Shown here: positions 15,047 to 17,765 of the stretch, in pieces
Numbering within the stretch: position 1 is the first letter of the stretch
Layout: each line of letters starts with the position of its first letter
Position numbers and translations under genes: made by a program
Notes under the pieces: generated by a model
Database searches by the model: none
What the model was told of the DNA's origin: nothing
What the model saw: only the letters and a program-made list of their open reading frames with translations
Assembly (NCBI GenBank): GCA_025361105.1
Contig: JANYAW010000376.1
Span: 1 to 17,765 of the forward strand
Direction of reading: 5' to 3'
Length of the DNA stretch: 17,765 bases
Origin: Rhodocyclaceae bacterium
Lineage (GTDB): Bacteria; Pseudomonadota; Gammaproteobacteria; Burkholderiales; Rhodocyclaceae

Positions 15047-15328
15047 ATGGCACACAAAAAAGCAGGCGGCAGTTCGCGTAACGGCCGCGATTCGGAATCG
15101 AAGCGTCTTGGCGTCAAACGCTATGGCGGCCAATTGGTTTCTGCCGGCAGCATCATTGTTCGCCAGCGCGGCACCGAATTTCATCCCGGTGACAATGTTG
15201 GTATGGGTAAGGATCACACCTTGTTCGCCAAACAAGAAGGCACGGTTCTATTTGCCGTCAAAGGCGCTGCCAGACGACGCGTGGTTAGTATCGTAGTTCC
15301 GGCAGCCGCTCCGAGCGTAGCAGCCTAG
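15047..15328 (+). CDS. rpmA: 50S ribosomal protein bL27
   Basis: L27 reaches the peptidyl transferase centre with its N-terminal tail and helps tRNA placement. The 93-residue protein begins MAHKKAGGSSRNGRDS, the classical uncleaved proteobacterial N-terminus, and continues KRLGVKRYGGQ, IIVRQRGTEFHPG and GMGKDHTLFA. The family is usually about 85 residues; the extra residues are an alanine- and valine-rich end (VVPAAAPSVAA). AGGAG lies 7 nt before the ATG. An intrinsic terminator follows its stop, so rplU-rpmA is probably the abundant transcript. Confidence 0.98.
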   Translation: MAHKKAGGSSRNGRDSESKRLGVKRYGGQLVSAGSIIVRQRGTEFHPGDNVGMGKDHTLFAKQEGTVLFAVKGAARRRVVSIVVPAAAPSVAA

Positions 15329-15346
15329 GTTTTCGTCTTAGCGATG

Positions 15347-15380
15347 AAAGCCCTATCGTCACGGTAGGGCTTTCTTGCTT
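15347..15380 (+). terminator. Intrinsic terminator/attenuator between rpmA and obgE
   Basis: AAAGCCCTATCG (15347-15358) and CGGTAGGGCTTT (15362-15373) form a 12-bp stem with one T-G pair and a 3-nt loop, followed by a T-rich tail (CTTGCTTTCT). The stem ends only 15 nt before the obgE ATG, so it occupies the place where an obgE ribosome binding site would be. Confidence 0.85.
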
Positions 15381-15388
15381 TCTAGCCT

Positions 15389-16453
15389 ATGAAATTCTTT
15401 GACGAAGCGCGAATTGAAGTTTTTGCCGGTGACGGCGGGAACGGCGCATCCTCATTTCGGCGCGAAAAATACATCCCCTTCGGCGGCCCCGACGGTGGCG
15501 ATGGCGGGCGCGGCGCTAGCATCTGGGCTGTCGCCGATTGCAATCTCAACACGCTGATTGACTTTCGCTACACGCGCGCATTTCGCGCGCAAAAAGGTGG
15601 TAACGGGCGCGGCGCCGATTGCTACGGCAAAGGCGGCGATGACATGGAACTGCGCATGCCGGTAGGTACAGTCGTCACCGATGGCATTAGCGGTGAAGTT
15701 ATCGCTGACTTGGAGGTCGACGGCAAACGCATGCTGATTGCGCGCGGTGGTCAAGGTGGTTTGGGCAATTTGCATTTCAAATCCAGCACCAATCGTGCGC
15801 CGCGGCAGTCAACGCCCGGTGAACCGGGCGAAACCCGTGAGCTGAAGTTGGAACTCAAAGTGCTCGCCGATGTCGGTCTGCTTGGACTACCTAACGCCGG
15901 TAAATCCACTTTCATTCGCTCGGTTTCTGCAGCAAAACCCAAAGTCGCGGATTACCCGTTCACTACCTTGCATCCAAACCTTGGCGTCGTTCGAGTTGAT
16001 CACAACCGAAGTTTTGTGATCGCCGATGTGCCTGGACTAATCGAAGGCGCGTCGGAAGGCGCTGGCTTGGGACATCGGTTTTTGAAACATTTGCAACGCA
16101 CCGGTCTGCTACTTCACTTAGTCGATATTGCGCCATTTGACACCGAAGTTGACCCTATCCATGACGCACACGCGATTTTGGAAGAGCTAAGAAAATATGA
16201 CGAATCGCTGTACGCAAAACCACGTTGGCTACTCATCAATAAATCTGATTTGGTGTCGGCGGACGAGCTAGCAGCGCGAGTGAAAAAACTGGTTGCAAGC
16301 TATGCGCCCGAAAAGTATTTCGTCATTTCTGGCATAACCGGCAACGGTTGCCAGAACGTTTGTTTTGCCGTGATGGATCATATCGAAGCATTGCGTCGAC
16401 ATGAACGTGCCAGCGTGCCCATCGCCACCCCTGTCGATGCGCCATCAGATTGA
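15389..16453 (+). CDS. obgE: Obg-family GTPase ObgE (CgtA)
   Basis: ObgE is an essential GTPase linked to 50S assembly and the stringent response. The 354-residue protein has the glycine-rich Obg domain (1-158; GDGGNGASSFRREKYIP, GGPDGGDGG, GGQGGLGN). The G domain follows, with G1 GLPNAGKST (166-174), G2 FTT (191-193), G3 DVPG (213-216) and G4 NKSD in LLINKSDLV. It ends without the long acidic tail of E. coli ObgE and is shorter than that 390-residue protein. The start MKFFDEARIEVFAGDGGNG is the family start. No Shine-Dalgarno sequence is visible before ATG 15389, and the rpmA terminator stem is immediately upstream, so expression may depend on readthrough. proB overlaps its end by 17 nt. Confidence 0.97.
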   Translation: MKFFDEARIEVFAGDGGNGASSFRREKYIPFGGPDGGDGGRGASIWAVADCNLNTLIDFRYTRAFRAQKGGNGRGADCYGKGGDDMELRMPVGTVVTDGISGEVIADLEVDGKRMLIARGGQGGLGNLHFKSSTNRAPRQSTPGEPGETRELKLELKVLADVGLLGLPNAGKSTFIRSVSAAKPKVADYPFTTLHPNLGVVRVDHNRSFVIADVPGLIEGASEGAGLGHRFLKHLQRTGLLLHLVDIAPFDTEVDPIHDAHAILEELRKYDESLYAKPRWLLINKSDLVSADELAARVKKLVASYAPEKYFVISGITGNGCQNVCFAVMDHIEALRRHERASVPIATPVDAPSD

Positions 16454-17552
16454 GAATGCCAAGCGCATCGTCGTCAAGGTCGGTAGCGCGTTGGTCACCA
16501 ATAACGGCGAAGGCTTAGACCACGCATTTATCGCCGACTGCGCGCGACAAATTGCATCGCTGCATCAATCGGGGCGGGAAATTCTCCTAGTTTCCTCCGG
16601 CGCAATTGCCGCCGGCATGCAACGACTGGGTTGGAAGCAGCGCCCTCACGCCATGCATGAGCTTCAAGCGGCGGCGGCGGTAGGACAAATGGGTTTGGCG
16701 CAAGCCTATGAGTCCAACTTCGACAAAATGCAATTGCGTGTTGCGCAAATTTTGCTGACACACGAAGATTTGGCTGACCGCACGCGTTACCTAAATGCGC
16801 GATCGACGCTGACTACTTTGCTCGAATTGGGCGTCGTTCCTATCATCAACGAAAATGACACCGTCGTCACCGATGAAATCAAATTTGGCGACAACGATAC
16901 GCTTGGCGCACTGGTGGCCAATCTTGTTGAGGCCGCTGCGCTGGTCATTTTGACCGATCAAGATGGATTGTTTGAAGCTGATCCACGAAGTAAACCGGAT
17001 GCGAAATTTGTCATCGAAGGCCAGGCCGACGACCCGCGTTACGAAACGATGGCAGGTGGTGCAGCGAGTAGCTTGAGTCGAGGCGGAATGATTACCAAAA
17101 TTCGTGCGGCGCAACGTGCTGCCAAGAGCGGCGCGCATACACTTATTGTCAATGGTCGAACGCCAAACTCGCTTGAAAATGCGGTGATCGGAGTCGAAAT
17201 TGGTACCCTGCTTTTCGCCGTGTCGACACCGCTAGCAGCGCGCAAACAATGGCTCGCAGATCACCTGCAGCTTGCTGGTGACTTGATTCTTGATGACGGC
17301 GCAGTTAGTGCATTACGCAATGGGAAAAGTCTTTTGCCGGTCGGCGTAAGCGCTGTGATCGGTGAATTCGAACGTGGCGCGGCCGTTCGTTGTCTGGATT
17401 GTAATCAAGTGGAAGTAGCTCGCGGACTGGTCAATTACTCCTCATCAGATGCCAAACGAATTGCCCGTCATAGCACGCAGGAAATTGAGCGTGTGCTCGG
17501 TTATCTTAACGACGACGAACTAATCCATCGCGACAATATGGTTTTGATGTAG
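16437..17552 (+). CDS. proB: Glutamate 5-kinase ProB
   Basis: ProB phosphorylates L-glutamate to glutamyl 5-phosphate, the first and feedback-controlled step of proline synthesis. The 371-residue protein has the amino acid kinase domain (RIVVKVGSALVTNNGEGLD, SSGAIAAGMQRLG, NENDTVVTDEIKFGDNDTLG, LTDQDGLFEADPR, GGMITKIRAAQRAAKSG). A C-terminal PUA domain follows (about 275-371; GAVSALRNGKSLLPVG, VARGLVNYSS). The usual GTGGM is SRGGM here; an arginine at this position occurs, as I recall, in other betaproteobacteria. The frame is open upstream to 16401, but ATG 16437 gives the expected MRHQIENAKRIVVKVG start and overlaps obgE by 17 nt. Normal length, so it is probably co-transcribed with obgE. 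Confidence 0.96.
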   Translation: MRHQIENAKRIVVKVGSALVTNNGEGLDHAFIADCARQIASLHQSGREILLVSSGAIAAGMQRLGWKQRPHAMHELQAAAAVGQMGLAQAYESNFDKMQLRVAQILLTHEDLADRTRYLNARSTLTTLLELGVVPIINENDTVVTDEIKFGDNDTLGALVANLVEAAALVILTDQDGLFEADPRSKPDAKFVIEGQADDPRYETMAGGAASSLSRGGMITKIRAAQRAAKSGAHTLIVNGRTPNSLENAVIGVEIGTLLFAVSTPLAARKQWLADHLQLAGDLILDDGAVSALRNGKSLLPVGVSAVIGEFERGAAVRCLDCNQVEVARGLVNYSSSDAKRIARHSTQEIERVLGYLNDDELIHRDNMVLM

Positions 17553-17588
17553 CGGCGCATCAACATAACGCTAAATTTCGTTCAGCAA

Positions 17589-17611
17589 CGGCGTGTCACC
17601 AGCACCAACTG
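17589..17611 (-). repeat. Short dispersed repeat, copy 5, downstream of proB
   Basis: On the minus strand it reads CAGTTGGTGCTGG then TGACACGCCG, one mismatch from copies 1 and 2, and the match to copy 1 continues as TTGC. It starts about 36 nt after the proB stop, between proB and the convergent rRNA terminator. Confidence 0.85.
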
Positions 17612-17624
17612 GCTGGTCAAACTC

Positions 17625-17672
17625 AAAAGCATAAAAAGTAAAAGCCCCAACGAACTCTTGTTCGTTGGGGCT
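17625..17672 (-). terminator. Intrinsic terminator of the rRNA operon
   Basis: A perfect 13-bp stem, AGCCCCAACGAAC (17643-17655) with its complement (17660-17672) and a 4-nt loop, is followed on the minus strand by a T-rich tail (TTTACTTTTTATG). It lies 16 nt past the 5S rRNA 3' end. The + side has no T-run, so it serves the rRNA operon rather than proB. Confidence 0.92.
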
Positions 17673-17688
17673 AATGTTGTTGCATGGG

Positions 17689-17765
17689 GAGTCTGGCGTT
17701 GACCTACTTTCTCACACGGTGAAGTGCAATATCATTGGCGCGGAGGCGTTTCACGGTCCTGTTCG
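17689..17765 (-). rRNA. rrf: 5S ribosomal RNA, 3' portion (partial)
   Basis: The reverse complement contains the 5S landmarks CGTGAAACGCC, the CCGCGCC stretch, and CCGTGTGAGAAAGTAGG followed by TCAACGCCAGAC at the 3' end. It lines up with the last two thirds of E. coli 5S rRNA (GTGAAACGCC, GAGAGTAGGGAACTGCCAGG). About 77 nt are present and the 5' part lies beyond the window. The exact 3' end (17689) is set by analogy. It implies an rRNA operon on the minus strand, transcribed toward proB. Confidence 0.93.

Noticed and set aside
3502..17611. Repeated 23-mers as a CRISPR array
   Set aside because: The copies are kilobases apart, in both orientations, some inside genes, with no regular spacers.
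3502..17611. Repeat as a DNA uptake sequence of the Neisseria type
   Set aside because: The known uptake sequences are 10-12 nt with a GCCGTCTGAA-like core. This repeat is longer and lacks that core.

Overview
The window looks like core chromosome of a Gram-negative bacterium, most likely a betaproteobacterium. It carries the classical division and cell wall (dcw) cluster, with a MurE of the meso-diaminopimelate type. It also has the rplU-rpmA-obgE-proB order familiar from betaproteobacteria and a 5S rRNA 3' half of proteobacterial type. Base composition is moderate to slightly GC-rich by eye. Genus cannot be read from the sequence.

Layout. Positions 1-11225 are one tightly packed minus-strand operon, in transcription order mraZ, rsmH, ftsL, ftsI, murE, murF, mraY, murD, ftsW, murG and the first codons of murC. 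Most junctions are 4-nt stop/start overlaps (ATGA or GTGA), so translation is probably coupled. It starts from a sigma70-type promoter whose -10 and start region lie in four 10-bp-phased GTGG-like boxes, the pattern expected for MraZ autoregulation (11268-11324). Upstream, also on minus, are psd (phosphatidylserine decarboxylase, with its own promoter) and a doubtful small membrane ORF. From 12811 the plus strand carries a CPA2 cation:proton antiporter, then rplU (near-consensus promoter), rpmA, an intrinsic terminator, obgE and proB. The window ends in the 3' part of a minus-strand 5S rRNA gene and its terminator, convergent with proB.

How the genes work together. The dcw genes make and polymerise peptidoglycan precursor for septation. 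MurC, D, E and F build the UDP-MurNAc-pentapeptide, MraY and MurG make lipid I and lipid II, and FtsW and FtsI polymerise and crosslink at the septum with FtsL. Psd supplies membrane phosphatidylethanolamine. L21, L27 and ObgE serve the 50S ribosomal subunit, and ProB starts proline synthesis.

The unexpected content is a family of short dispersed repeats. Five near-identical 23-nt copies lie in murD, at the 3' end of murE, downstream of psd, in the small ORF and downstream of proB. A 92-bp two-hairpin element sits in frame inside murE, and an ungapped homologue of equal length lies between the antiporter gene and rplU; its main hairpin shows a compensatory base change. Long and short forms share both ends. 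Several copies are translated in different frames and orientations. This resembles the palindromic elements known inside protein genes of Rickettsia, and it is the best candidate here for something undescribed.
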